Made by a program: the position numbers and the translations under genes
Shown: piece by piece, positions 23,442 through 29,383 of the stretch
How positions within the stretch are numbered: position 1 is the first letter of the stretch
Layout of the letters: every line of letters starts with the position of its first letter
Assembly (NCBI GenBank): GCA_001871685.1
Contig: MNVK01000008.1
Span: forward strand, 1-29,383
From: Nitrospirae bacterium CG1_02_44_142
GTDB lineage: Bacteria > Nitrospirota > Thermodesulfovibrionia > Thermodesulfovibrionales > UBA1546
Direction of reading: 5' to 3'
DNA length: 29,383 bases
The notes under the pieces: model-generated
What the model was told of the DNA's origin: nothing
What the model saw: only the letters and a program-made list of their open reading frames with translations
Database searches by the model: none

Positions 23442-25088
23442 ATGCTTAAAGAACTCAGAATAAAAAACCTTGCAATAATTGACGACCTCAGAATAAGATT
23501 TGAATCAGGGCTGAATGTCTTGACGGGAGAGACCGGAGCGGGGAAGTCAATCATTGTTGACGCCCTCGGCCTGGCGCTTGGAGAAAGGGCGCAGGCCGGG
23601 ATGATTAAAAGCGGGAAGGATGAGGCCTCTGTTGAGGCATTCTTTGAGATATCGGAGCATCCCCTGCTAAATGAAATGGGGATTGCCAGCTCTGAAGATG
23701 GGATAATAATAAGACGAAACATCTCATCCGCCGGGAAGAACAGGGCCTATATAAACGACTCTATTGTTAACATACAGAGCCTGTCCGCAATAGGCAAAAC
23801 TCTCGTTGACATGCATGGACAGCATGAACACCAGAGCCTTCTTTCAACGGACAACCAGCGAACCCTTCTGGATTTTTACGGTAAACTCCATGACAAAAGG
23901 GCAGAGGTTGAGGCAATGTTTCATGAAGTTCACTCGCTAAAAAAAGAACTCAGCGAACTAAAGATAGACGTGAAGGAAAGGATGCGGAGGATTGACATTC
24001 TGAGCTTCCAGATAAATGAGATAGACGCCGCTTCGCTTAAAAAAGGAGAAAAAGAAGCGCTGGAAGAAGAGCGGGGCATCCTTTCAAACCTTAATAAACT
24101 GAACGAACTTGTAGAAACGGCATATACAATGCTCTACGCCTCGGAAGGGGCATGCGCAGAGAAACTCTCATCGGTCATCTCAAAACTCCGGGAGATGGCT
24201 GCAATAGACCAGAGCATCAGTGAGACCCTTAACCTTCTTGAGTCGGCAAGACCTCTGCTTGAAGACGGAGCCGTCTCATTGAGAGGATTCAAGGAAAAAT
24301 ATGACCTGGACCCGAGGCGGCTTGAGACCATAGAGGAAAGGCTTGAAACCATTAAAAAACTTGAGAAAAAATACGGAGACAGCATTGACTCAACAATCCG
24401 ATACAGGGACGAGGCGGAAAAAGAACTTTCAACCCTCAAATATTCGGACGAGAAAATTGCTCTGTTTGAAGGGCAGCTCAAAGAAAAAGAAGGAAGACTC
24501 ATGAATGAAGCCTCCGGCCTGTCAGAAAAAAGAAAACAGACGGCAAAAGAAATAAGCAAGGCGGTAGAGAAAATATTAAAGGAGCTCGCATTTGAAAAGG
24601 CGGGATTCAGGGTTGACGTCAGGCCGTCTCCGCTGTCTTCCACCGGCATTGACACAATTGAATTACTTTTTTCAGCAAACCCCGGAGAACCGCTTAAGCC
24701 GCTGTCAAAGGTTGCCTCAGGCGGAGAGCTATCAAGGATAATGCTTGCGCTAAAGAATATTCTTGCCGATGTTGACAAGATTCCTGTGCTGATATTTGAC
24801 GAGATTGACGCCGGGGTAGGAGGAAGAACGGCTGAAAGTGTAGGCATAAAATTAAAAAGGCTTTCAAAGACCCATCAGGTTATATGTATAACTCACCTCC
24901 CTCAGATAGCATCAGCGGCGGACTTCCACATAATGACAGAAAAATATCAGAAAGAAGGCGGCACTTACGTAAAAATAAAGGAACTAACTTCTGATGAACG
25001 CAGGGCTGAAATAGCGCGTATGTTAAGCGGCAAGATAACAGACGTATCTTTAAAACACGCAGGAGAACTGCTTGAAAGGAGCGCATGA
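23442..25088 (+). CDS. recN: DNA repair protein RecN
   Basis: An SMC-like ATPase that acts early in double-strand break repair. The 548 residues show Walker A GETGAGKS at 29-36, long coiled-coil segments at about 150-390 (many Glu/Lys/Leu heptads such as RRLETIEERLETIKK), the ABC signature SGGELSRI from 426, and Walker B VLIFDEIDAGVGG around 449-461, then the ICITHLPQIA switch. Length and order match the family. A GGAAC lies just before the ATG. The final TGA overlaps the ATG of the ferredoxin gene, so the two are coupled. Confidence 0.96.
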   Translation: MLKELRIKNLAIIDDLRIRFESGLNVLTGETGAGKSIIVDALGLALGERAQAGMIKSGKDEASVEAFFEISEHPLLNEMGIASSEDGIIIRRNISSAGKNRAYINDSIVNIQSLSAIGKTLVDMHGQHEHQSLLSTDNQRTLLDFYGKLHDKRAEVEAMFHEVHSLKKELSELKIDVKERMRRIDILSFQINEIDAASLKKGEKEALEEERGILSNLNKLNELVETAYTMLYASEGACAEKLSSVISKLREMAAIDQSISETLNLLESARPLLEDGAVSLRGFKEKYDLDPRRLETIEERLETIKKLEKKYGDSIDSTIRYRDEAEKELSTLKYSDEKIALFEGQLKEKEGRLMNEASGLSEKRKQTAKEISKAVEKILKELAFEKAGFRVDVRPSPLSSTGIDTIELLFSANPGEPLKPLSKVASGGELSRIMLALKNILADVDKIPVLIFDEIDAGVGGRTAESVGIKLKRLSKTHQVICITHLPQIASAADFHIMTEKYQKEGGTYVKIKELTSDERRAEIARMLSGKITDVSLKHAGELLERSA

Positions 25089-25315
25089 GAGGGAGAATAG
25101 CAATAGACAAAGAACTGTGCAAGGGCTGTAAATACTGTGTGATGTCATGTCCTAAAGGCGTAATAGTAATTGAAAAACAATTCAACAAAATGGGATACTT
25201 CCCTGCGCATCCTGAACACCCGGAAAAATGCACGGGGTGCGCCTTATGCGCCCGGATGTGCCCTGAACTCGCCATAGAGGTATGGGCGGAAAGCAGCAGG
25301 AATAAAAAGGCTTGA
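25085..25315 (+). CDS. Two-cluster ferredoxin, KorD/OorD-like
   Basis: A 76-residue ferredoxin with two CxxCxxCxxxC motifs: Cys12/15/18/22 and Cys49/52/55/59. Each loop binds one [4Fe-4S] cluster together with the last Cys of the other. The MGYFPAHPEHPEKCTGC spacing resembles the delta subunit of 2-oxoglutarate or other 2-oxoacid:ferredoxin oxidoreductases. The matching korA/korB genes are absent nearby, since the next gene encodes HU/IHF, so it may be an orphan electron carrier or a subunit encoded away from its complex. Its start overlaps the recN stop by four bases. Confidence 0.85.
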   Translation: MRGRIAIDKELCKGCKYCVMSCPKGVIVIEKQFNKMGYFPAHPEHPEKCTGCALCARMCPELAIEVWAESSRNKKA

Positions 25316-25347
25316 TTTATTTTGCCGATTAAATAGCAGGAGGTTTT

Positions 25348-25635
25348 ATGACAAGGTCAGCTCTCGTAGATAAGGTATCTGAAAAAGTTGAAGGGCTCAC
25401 AAGGAGGCAGACAGAGATAGTAATGGAAACGGTTTTTGACAGCGTAAAGGAAGCGCTTCAGAGAGGAGAAAAGATAGAGATAAGAGGCTTCGGGAATTTC
25501 AGGCTAAAGACCAGGAACCCGAGAAAGGCAAGAAACCCCAAGACAGGCGCAAGCGTTGACGTCCCTGCGAAGAAGGCGCTTCATTTCAAGGTCGGGAAAG
25601 AACTGCGGGAACTCCTAAATTCAAACTCAGGTTGA
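25348..25635 (+). CDS. HU/IHF-family DNA-binding protein
   Basis: A 95-residue nucleoid protein of the HU/IHF family. The beta-arm signature GFGNFRLKTRNPRKARNPKTG is followed by the VPAKKALHFKVGKELR end. Such proteins bend DNA and shape the chromosome, and the IHF-alpha branch also helps recombination and sigma-54 promoters. AGGAGG lies seven bases before the ATG, giving a strong start. It follows the ferredoxin gene by 32 bases. Whether it acts as a homodimer (HU) or as an IHF subunit cannot be decided from this sequence. Confidence 0.93.
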   Translation: MTRSALVDKVSEKVEGLTRRQTEIVMETVFDSVKEALQRGEKIEIRGFGNFRLKTRNPRKARNPKTGASVDVPAKKALHFKVGKELRELLNSNSG

Positions 25636-25669
25636 TTTTATTTCGCCTTCTGTGGTATAAATAACAACT

Positions 25670-25721
25670 CCTTGCTCTCCGAGTTGCCCGGAGGGCTACA
25701 ATCCTCCCGAGATGCTCGGGA
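25670..25721 (+). promoter_or_regulatory. Hairpins in the rpsF leader
   Basis: Two hairpins precede rpsF: CTCCG/CGGAG near 25677-25693 and TCCCGAG/CTCGGGA at 25705-25721. The first loosely resembles the S6:S18 autoregulatory RNA that some bacteria carry here, but key bulged bases could not be confirmed. The second matches the short palindrome family found elsewhere in the window. Confidence 0.3.
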
Positions 25722-25753
25722 CTCGGGGTGAAAATCCATAAGGAGGTGTTCTG

Positions 25754-26161
25754 ATGAACATCTATGAAAACATAGTAATTCTAAATGCGTCTCTCGCGGA
25801 CGAAGAGATTGAGACAGCCTCAGCTAAGATAAAAGACCTTATAACAAATTCCGGCGGAGAAATCTTGAACGCCGATGTGTGGGGCCGAAAGAAACTTGCC
25901 TATGAAATTAAAAAGCAGAAAAAAGGCTTTTACCTTTTCCTGGTCTTTAAGTCGCCCTCAGCAGCAGTAAAAAAACTTGAGAACTATTACAAAACCTTTG
26001 AACCTGTAATAAAATATATGGTCATTAAACTGGAAAAGAAGCAGGCAGAGGCGGCATTGAAGTCATCCCTGCCTGCGCCGGCACGGCAGACTGCTTCTGT
26101 GGAAGCAGCAGCGTCCCGGGACGCTCGGGATGAAAAAACAGAGCCTAAAATTGGGGCATAG
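25754..26161 (+). CDS. rpsF: 30S ribosomal protein S6
   Basis: A 135-residue small-subunit protein that pairs with S18 on the platform of the 30S subunit. The ferredoxin-like core spans residues 1-95 (MNIYENIVILNASLADEEIE at the start, then WGRKKLAYEIKKQKKGFYLF). The C-terminal tail is longer than usual and Ala-rich. Part of it, SRDARDE, is encoded by a GTCCCGGGACGCTCGGGA palindrome at 26113-26130, one of the repeats in this window. AAGGAGGTG before the ATG is a near-perfect ribosome site. It begins the rpsF-ssb-rpsR operon. Confidence 0.96.
   Translation: MNIYENIVILNASLADEEIETASAKIKDLITNSGGEILNADVWGRKKLAYEIKKQKKGFYLFLVFKSPSAAVKKLENYYKTFEPVIKYMVIKLEKKQAEAALKSSLPAPARQTASVEAAASRDARDEKTEPKIGA
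26113..26130. repeat. Short palindrome inside the rpsF tail
   Basis: GTCCCGGGACGCTCGGGA contains TCCCG mirrored by CGGGA and lies in frame in the nonconserved C-terminal tail of S6. Confidence 0.5.
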
Positions 26162-26164
26162 CCT

Positions 26165-26575
26165 GTGTTCAATAAAATAATATTAATAGGAAATCTGACA
26201 AAAGACCCTGAACTCAGATATACGCCGCAGGGCACGGCGGTAGCTTCATTCAGGATTGCTGTTAACTCAAAAATCAAACAGCACGGCGAACTAAAAGACG
26301 ATGTGCTCTTTATCGGGGTGGTTGTATTCGGCAAGCAGGCTGAAAGCGCCGGACAGTACCTGAGCAAAGGCAAGTCTGTGCTTGTTGAAGGGAGGCTGCA
26401 GGAAAGAAGCTGGGAGAAAGACGGCCAGAAGCACAGCAAGATGGAGGTAGTCGCAAGTTCGGTCAGATTCCTGTCAAGGAAAACTCCGAGCAGCTCGGAG
26501 GAGGCAGGAGGAGAGTCCGCGCCTCCCGAAGATATTGCTCCACCTGAAGAAACAACGGACTTAGAGCCGTTTTAA
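26165..26575 (+). CDS. ssb: Single-stranded DNA-binding protein
   Basis: A 136-residue SSB that coats single-stranded DNA during replication and repair. The OB-fold is at 1-105 (FNKIILIGNLTKDPELRYTP, then VEGRLQERSWEKDGQK). A disordered Ser/Glu/Pro linker follows, with the acidic tip TTDLEPF, which recruits partner proteins. The start is GTG at 26165, three bases after the rpsF stop, so translation is probably coupled. A perfect 17-base palindrome (26484-26500) lies in frame in the linker. Confidence 0.96.
   Translation: MFNKIILIGNLTKDPELRYTPQGTAVASFRIAVNSKIKQHGELKDDVLFIGVVVFGKQAESAGQYLSKGKSVLVEGRLQERSWEKDGQKHSKMEVVASSVRFLSRKTPSSSEEAGGESAPPEDIAPPEETTDLEPF
26484..26500. repeat. Perfect palindrome inside the ssb linker
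   Basis: CTCCGAGC-A-GCTCGGAG is an exact inverted repeat in frame in the disordered linker, encoding about TPSSSEE. It belongs to the TCCCGAGC/GCTCGGGA-like family seen at four other places in the window. Confidence 0.6.
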
Positions 26576-26576
26576 C

Positions 26577-26644
26577 TTAGGGATTGGGGACTGGAGATTA
26601 GGGATTGGTTTTTACTAACCCCTAACCCCAAATCCCTAACCCCT
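26577..26644. repeat. TTAGGGATTGGGG palindromic repeat between ssb and rpsR
   Basis: TTAGGGATTGGGGACTGGAG and following units are mirrored by CTAACCCCTAACCCCAAATC and following units around a TTTTTA centre. The block can fold into a long hairpin inside the operon and may alter the ssb:rpsR expression ratio. Confidence 0.7.
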
Positions 26645-26653
26645 TATAATAAA

Positions 26654-26672
26654 AAAGGAGAAAATTTTGCAG
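26654..26672 (+). promoter_or_regulatory. rpsR ribosome-binding site and TTG start, duplicated downstream
   Basis: AAAGGAGAAAATTTTGCAG holds the ribosome site and TTG start of rpsR. The identical 19 bases recur at 26686-26704, inside codons 7-13 of the gene but in another frame. Confidence 0.7.
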
Positions 26673-26891
26673 CAGAGAAGAATTCAAAGGAGAAAATTTT
26701 GCAGATTCTGCTCGGAAAAAGCAGAGTTCATAGACTACAAAGATATCAAGACCTTGAGGTATTACCTCACAGACAAGGGCAAAATTCTTCCACGGCGGAT
26801 GACAGGGGCGTGCGCAAGACATCAGAGAAGCCTGACCGAGGCCATAAAGAGAGCCCGCAATATCGCGCTTCTTTCATTCGTGGAAAAATAA
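26667..26891 (+). CDS. rpsR: 30S ribosomal protein S18
   Basis: A 74-residue ribosomal protein that pairs with S6. Its core RRKFCRFC, then IDYKD, GKILPRRMTGACARHQR, and AIKRARNIALL match the family closely. The start is TTG at 26667 with GGAG six bases upstream; no ATG exists in the frame before conserved sequence. A palindromic repeat separates it from ssb. DUF507 genes follow after three bases, in place of the rplI often found here. Confidence 0.96.
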   Translation: MQQRRIQRRKFCRFCSEKAEFIDYKDIKTLRYYLTDKGKILPRRMTGACARHQRSLTEAIKRARNIALLSFVEK

Positions 26892-26894
26892 GGC

Positions 26895-27176
26895 ATGAGA
26901 ATTCCCAGAACATGGGTCTCTCTGATAGCTAAAAAAATTGCAGACGGCATTGTCTCAAAGCAGCTTGTCACCCCGCGCATCCCTCCGGGACAGTTAACAT
27001 CCAACATAGAAGAACTCATCCTGAATGAACTGATGGCAGAGGACCGATTAAACGAAGAGGTAAGAGAAATTCTCAAAAAACATAATTCGGAGATAGAGCG
27101 CGGCAGACTTGATTACAGAAAACTCTTTGACCTGACCAAACAAAAAATCGTGAAAGAGAGAAATCTCATACTATGA
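26895..27176 (+). CDS. DUF507 family protein 1
   Basis: A 93-residue charged, helical protein of the DUF507 family, recognised by the RIPRTWVSLIAKKIADGI start, the IEELILNELMAEDRLNEEV middle, and the RGRLDYRKLFDLTKQKIVKE end. The function of the family is unknown. It starts three bases after rpsR, and its stop overlaps the start of a second DUF507 gene by four bases. The pairing suggests that the two products act together, perhaps as a heterodimer; this is inference. Confidence 0.85.
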   Translation: MRIPRTWVSLIAKKIADGIVSKQLVTPRIPPGQLTSNIEELILNELMAEDRLNEEVREILKKHNSEIERGRLDYRKLFDLTKQKIVKERNLIL

Positions 27177-27457
27177 TGCTCTCTGAGGAAAAAATAACAC
27201 ATCTGACGCACGTGCTTCTTAAAGGGCTTATTGACAAAGAGGCAATAGATGTGAAAGATGAAGAAGGGAAAATAAGGCGCGAGATTAAACGCATCATCTT
27301 AAATGAACTAAAGGTAGGAGAGGATATAGATTCAGCCGTGAGAAAAAAGCTCCAGTCCTTTTCAAGAAAACTATCTGAAGGAAGTCCTGAGTGGGAAGTG
27401 CTATACAAAAAATTCTTCAGAGAAGAGGAGACAAAGAGGGGCAGGGCTTCAGGATAA
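27173..27457 (+). CDS. DUF507 family protein 2
   Basis: A 94-residue paralogue of the preceding gene with the same layout: EEKITHLTHVLLKGLIDKEA, IRREIKRIILNELKVGEDID, then SEGSPEWEVLYKKFF. ATGATG gives two adjacent starts, at 27173 and 27176; the first overlaps the upstream stop. Its role is unknown. It ends this ribosomal-protein operon, with 66 bases before the next gene. Confidence 0.85.
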   Translation: MMLSEEKITHLTHVLLKGLIDKEAIDVKDEEGKIRREIKRIILNELKVGEDIDSAVRKKLQSFSRKLSEGSPEWEVLYKKFFREEETKRGRASG

Positions 27458-27523
27458 AAAGGATTATCCCCTTGCTTTGTCTGGTCCTGAGAGGGGACTG
27501 TATCGCAGCGCCGCTTTGCATCA

Positions 27524-28960
27524 ATGCTTAAAACAGACGAGGAAATTAAAGAACTTCTGCTGGCAATAAAACAGGCGGTCTCTGCTGATTCCATTAACCT
27601 TTTCACGCCGTACCAGAATGGTTTTATACTGAAATGCTCAACCGAAGAAAAGGGAGATATCATTGTTACAGGCAAAGGCGTCATCGCCGAATGTCTTAAA
27701 ACCAAGCAAACTTTTTACTCCGGCGAGATAGATGAAAACATTTCTGAGATTGGTTATATAAAAAATAATAAAGTTTCATCCATTTTTGCCGCGCCTGTAA
27801 TGGACGGTTCTGCGCTAACCGGAGTTCTGACTGCCGACAGTTCCACTTGCAATGCGTTCAGCGAATCCGTCAGAAATACAGTGCAGATGTTCACCCGGCA
27901 TATCGCCAGAATTATGGAGAGGGAAAGAATTTATCCCAAACTGAAGCGCGACTATGACGGCTTAAAGAAACTGAATGAGGAAAGCTCCAAACTTGTTTCA
28001 TCGCTTAATATAAATGTGATTGCTGAAAAAATGTGCGAAGGGGCAGAAAAAATTGCGTCTTCACATGCGTTCTTTTTTGTCGCATCGGGCAAACAGTTTG
28101 ACTTAATACACCATACAGCTAAGCTATCAGCTATCAGCCATCAGCTATCAGCCCTTGACCTTAAAGGCGCCTTCATTAATATAGCGGTTGAAAACAGACA
28201 CCCCATTTACATGGCTGACATGAAAGACTACCGGGCTTCAGTGCTGCCTTTCGGCTCAGAAAACATACGCTCCATTTTTGTCATCCCCCTGATTTATGAA
28301 AACAAACTGCTCGGATTATTTGTAATGTCATCTGAGAAGGCGGACTTTCTTGACGCCTTCCAGATGGAACTGCTGAAGGTAATGTGCAATCAGGCGGCAG
28401 CATCCATCGCAAATGCAAAATTACATGCGGAGATAGAAAAGCTGGCGGCTGTGGACGGTCTCACAGGCCTTTTCAATCACAGGGTCTTTCAGGAAAAGCT
28501 CTCGGAGGAACTCAAGAAATTAAACAGATACTCAGAGCCCACCTCGCTGCTTCTGACAGACATTGACTTCTTTAAAAAAATAAACGACACATACGGGCAT
28601 CCTGCGGGGGACCTCGTGCTCAAGGGAGTTTCAAAGATTATAAGAGAAACAATAAGGGACATAGACGTCCCTGCAAGGTATGGAGGCGAGGAATTTACTG
28701 CAATATTGCCGCGGACAGACGGCAAAGGGGCAAAAAACATCGCTGAGAGATTAAGAAAAGCCGCTATGGACAAAGCCTTTGACATAGGCCATATAAGTCC
28801 TATAGGGCCTGTCAGGGTTACGCTGAGCATCGGCATAGCTGTCTCCCCTTCAGACGCCAAAACCAAAGAAGAACTCATTGAGAAGGCTGACCAGGCGCTT
28901 TACTATGCAAAACACAATGGAAGGAACCGGAGCGTGCTCTGGAGTGAAATCAAAGGCTGA
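27524..28960 (+). CDS. GAF-GAF-GGDEF diguanylate cyclase
   Basis: A 478-residue protein that should make c-di-GMP from two GTP. Two GAF-like sensor domains (about 10-135 and 165-305) precede a GGDEF domain (310-475). The active site is GGEEF at 387-391, with Asp346 in TDIDFF as a metal ligand and NDTYGHPAGD for the nucleotide. The inhibitory site RDID (378-381) is present, so the product should feed back. A TCAGCTATCAGC repeat inserts AKLSAISHQLSALDL (199-213) in the second GAF domain. No ribosome site is visible before the ATG. What the GAF domains sense is unknown. Confidence 0.92.
   Translation: MLKTDEEIKELLLAIKQAVSADSINLFTPYQNGFILKCSTEEKGDIIVTGKGVIAECLKTKQTFYSGEIDENISEIGYIKNNKVSSIFAAPVMDGSALTGVLTADSSTCNAFSESVRNTVQMFTRHIARIMERERIYPKLKRDYDGLKKLNEESSKLVSSLNINVIAEKMCEGAEKIASSHAFFFVASGKQFDLIHHTAKLSAISHQLSALDLKGAFINIAVENRHPIYMADMKDYRASVLPFGSENIRSIFVIPLIYENKLLGLFVMSSEKADFLDAFQMELLKVMCNQAAASIANAKLHAEIEKLAAVDGLTGLFNHRVFQEKLSEELKKLNRYSEPTSLLLTDIDFFKKINDTYGHPAGDLVLKGVSKIIRETIRDIDVPARYGGEEFTAILPRTDGKGAKNIAERLRKAAMDKAFDIGHISPIGPVRVTLSIGIAVSPSDAKTKEELIEKADQALYYAKHNGRNRSVLWSEIKG
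28117..28156. repeat. TCAGCTA tandem repeat inside the diguanylate cyclase gene
   Basis: Four to five GCTATCAGC-type units in a row read as AKLSAISHQLSALDL, a stretch foreign to GAF folds but in frame. Similar units (GACTGCTGACTG) appear inside purL. Confidence 0.7.
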
Positions 28961-28961
28961 A

Positions 28962-29264
28962 ATGGAATTTTTTATTTCTTGCGTGACAGAAGAGGAGATT
29001 AAGAGAGAACGGGCAAAAGCCCGTGAGTCCAGAAAATCCCAGTGGTGGAAAAGAAAATGTTCGGAAGGCAGATGTTATTACTGCGGCAAAAAATTCAGCC
29101 CTAAAGAACTCACGATGGACCACATCGTCCCCATCATACGCGGCGGAAAGTCCACAAAGGGAAATATCGTCCCTGCCTGCAAAGAATGCAACACAAAGAA
29201 AAAGCACATGCTGCCTATCGAATGGGAAGAATATATGGAGAAGATAAAAAAAGAAGTAGCATAG
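28962..29264 (+). CDS. Small HNH endonuclease
   Basis: A 100-residue stand-alone HNH nuclease. A basic N-terminal helix (KRERAKARESRKSQWWKRK) leads to a zinc-binding HNH core: Cys38/Cys41, Asp53-His54 (TMDHIVP), Asn68, Cys73/Cys76 and Asn77. The open frame reaches back to 28878 inside the diguanylate cyclase gene, but the ATG at 28962, one base after that gene's stop, is preferred. The AA-rich upstream has no strong ribosome site, so coupling to the upstream gene is likely. No restriction or phage genes are adjacent; its role is unknown. Confidence 0.82.
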   Translation: MEFFISCVTEEEIKRERAKARESRKSQWWKRKCSEGRCYYCGKKFSPKELTMDHIVPIIRGGKSTKGNIVPACKECNTKKKHMLPIEWEEYMEKIKKEVA

Positions 29265-29267
29265 CCG

Positions 29268-29383
29268 TCATTTTCCGAACGGGCATATCGGATAACTGCA
29301 TTTTTTGCAATTCATGCATAAGCCGCCGTGTCCAAGCTCTGCCAGCTCTTTCCTGCCGATTATCTCTCCGGCAAGCGCCCGCG
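29268..29383 (-). CDS. 3' end of an unrecognised Cys-rich protein gene
   Basis: The last 38 codons of a minus-strand gene are visible (stop TGA at 29268-29270). They encode AGEIIGRKELAELGHGGLCM and then NCKKCSYPICPFGK. The CxxCxxCxxxxC pattern suggests metal or Fe-S binding. Similar tails occur on some molybdopterin-binding proteins of anaerobes, but I cannot confirm that from this fragment. It converges on the small HNH gene with a three-base gap. Confidence 0.6.
   Translation of the reverse strand, partial: RALAGEIIGRKELAELGHGGLCMNCKKCSYPICPFGK

Noticed and set aside
22952..23722. 256-codon open frame on the minus strand
   Set aside because: It lies antisense to the DUF72 gene and recN and has no recognisable motif, so it is a shadow.
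24134..24847. 237-codon Ser-rich open frame antisense to recN
   Set aside because: Its composition mirrors recN coiled-coil codons; there is no domain or ribosome site.
25670..25721. Confident S6:S18 leader RNA
   Set aside because: The hairpin only loosely fits and overlaps a repeat family; reported at low confidence only.
26699..26932. Alternative gene starting from the duplicated ribosome site
   Set aside because: It overlaps S18 entirely in another frame and shows no conserved sequence.
28878..28961. Upstream start for the small HNH gene inside the cyclase gene
   Set aside because: The residues are the cyclase sequence in another frame; the ATG at 28962 fits better.

Overview
The window reads as a chromosomal stretch of an anaerobic, moderate-GC Gram-negative bacterium, most likely an uncultivated member of Nitrospirota (Thermodesulfovibrionia-like) or a related Desulfobacterota-type lineage. 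This is an inference from gene content: two adjacent DUF507 genes, a phosphofructokinase with pyrophosphate-type residues, a KorD-like ferredoxin, abundant two-component and c-di-GMP proteins, and many short palindromic repeats. No rRNA, tRNA, CRISPR array or transposase was seen.

Layout. 1-1836 (minus): a small partial ORF, an MNT-type nucleotidyltransferase and tyrS. 1938-8218: a flavin reductase and purF (plus) running tail to tail with a very long single-chain purL (minus). 8505-12146: an AT-richer restriction-modification island, an HNH endonuclease convergent with a fused two-domain DNA methyltransferase. 12302-12921: a Phd/VapB-type antitoxin and a PIN toxin whose only plausible start codon is ATA. 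13010-15472 (minus): purB, nusB and ribH. 15744-16442: a diacylglycerol-kinase/PAP2 fusion. 16605-21059 (minus): a hybrid histidine kinase with an N-terminal Rossmann domain and a degenerate GGDEF, then an HD-GYP response regulator. 21185-22399: pfk. 22628-25635 (plus): a DUF72 protein, recN, a ferredoxin and HU/IHF. 25754-27457: rpsF-ssb-rpsR and two DUF507 genes. 27524-29264: an active-looking GAF-GGDEF diguanylate cyclase and a small HNH protein. The window ends in the 3' end of an unrecognised Cys-rich gene.

How the genes connect. purF, purL and purB are three steps of de novo purine synthesis, scattered rather than in one operon. The hybrid kinase, HD-GYP regulator and GAF-GGDEF protein supply a c-di-GMP sensor/effector candidate, a degrader and a maker within 12 kb. 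rpsF-ssb-rpsR is the classic translation/replication operon, here followed by DUF507 genes rather than rplI.

The most striking feature is repeat invasion. At least four families of short palindromic elements fill intergenic gaps and also sit in frame inside genes. purL carries five copies of a C-run/G-run palindrome, all read as the same PPxPPxxKGG-like peptide, plus three other repeat types, and this makes it about 120 residues longer than the usual enzyme. Copies of a second short palindrome lie within ssb, rpsF and the kinase. This resembles the in-frame palindromic elements known from Rickettsia and is the best candidate here for an under-described phenomenon.
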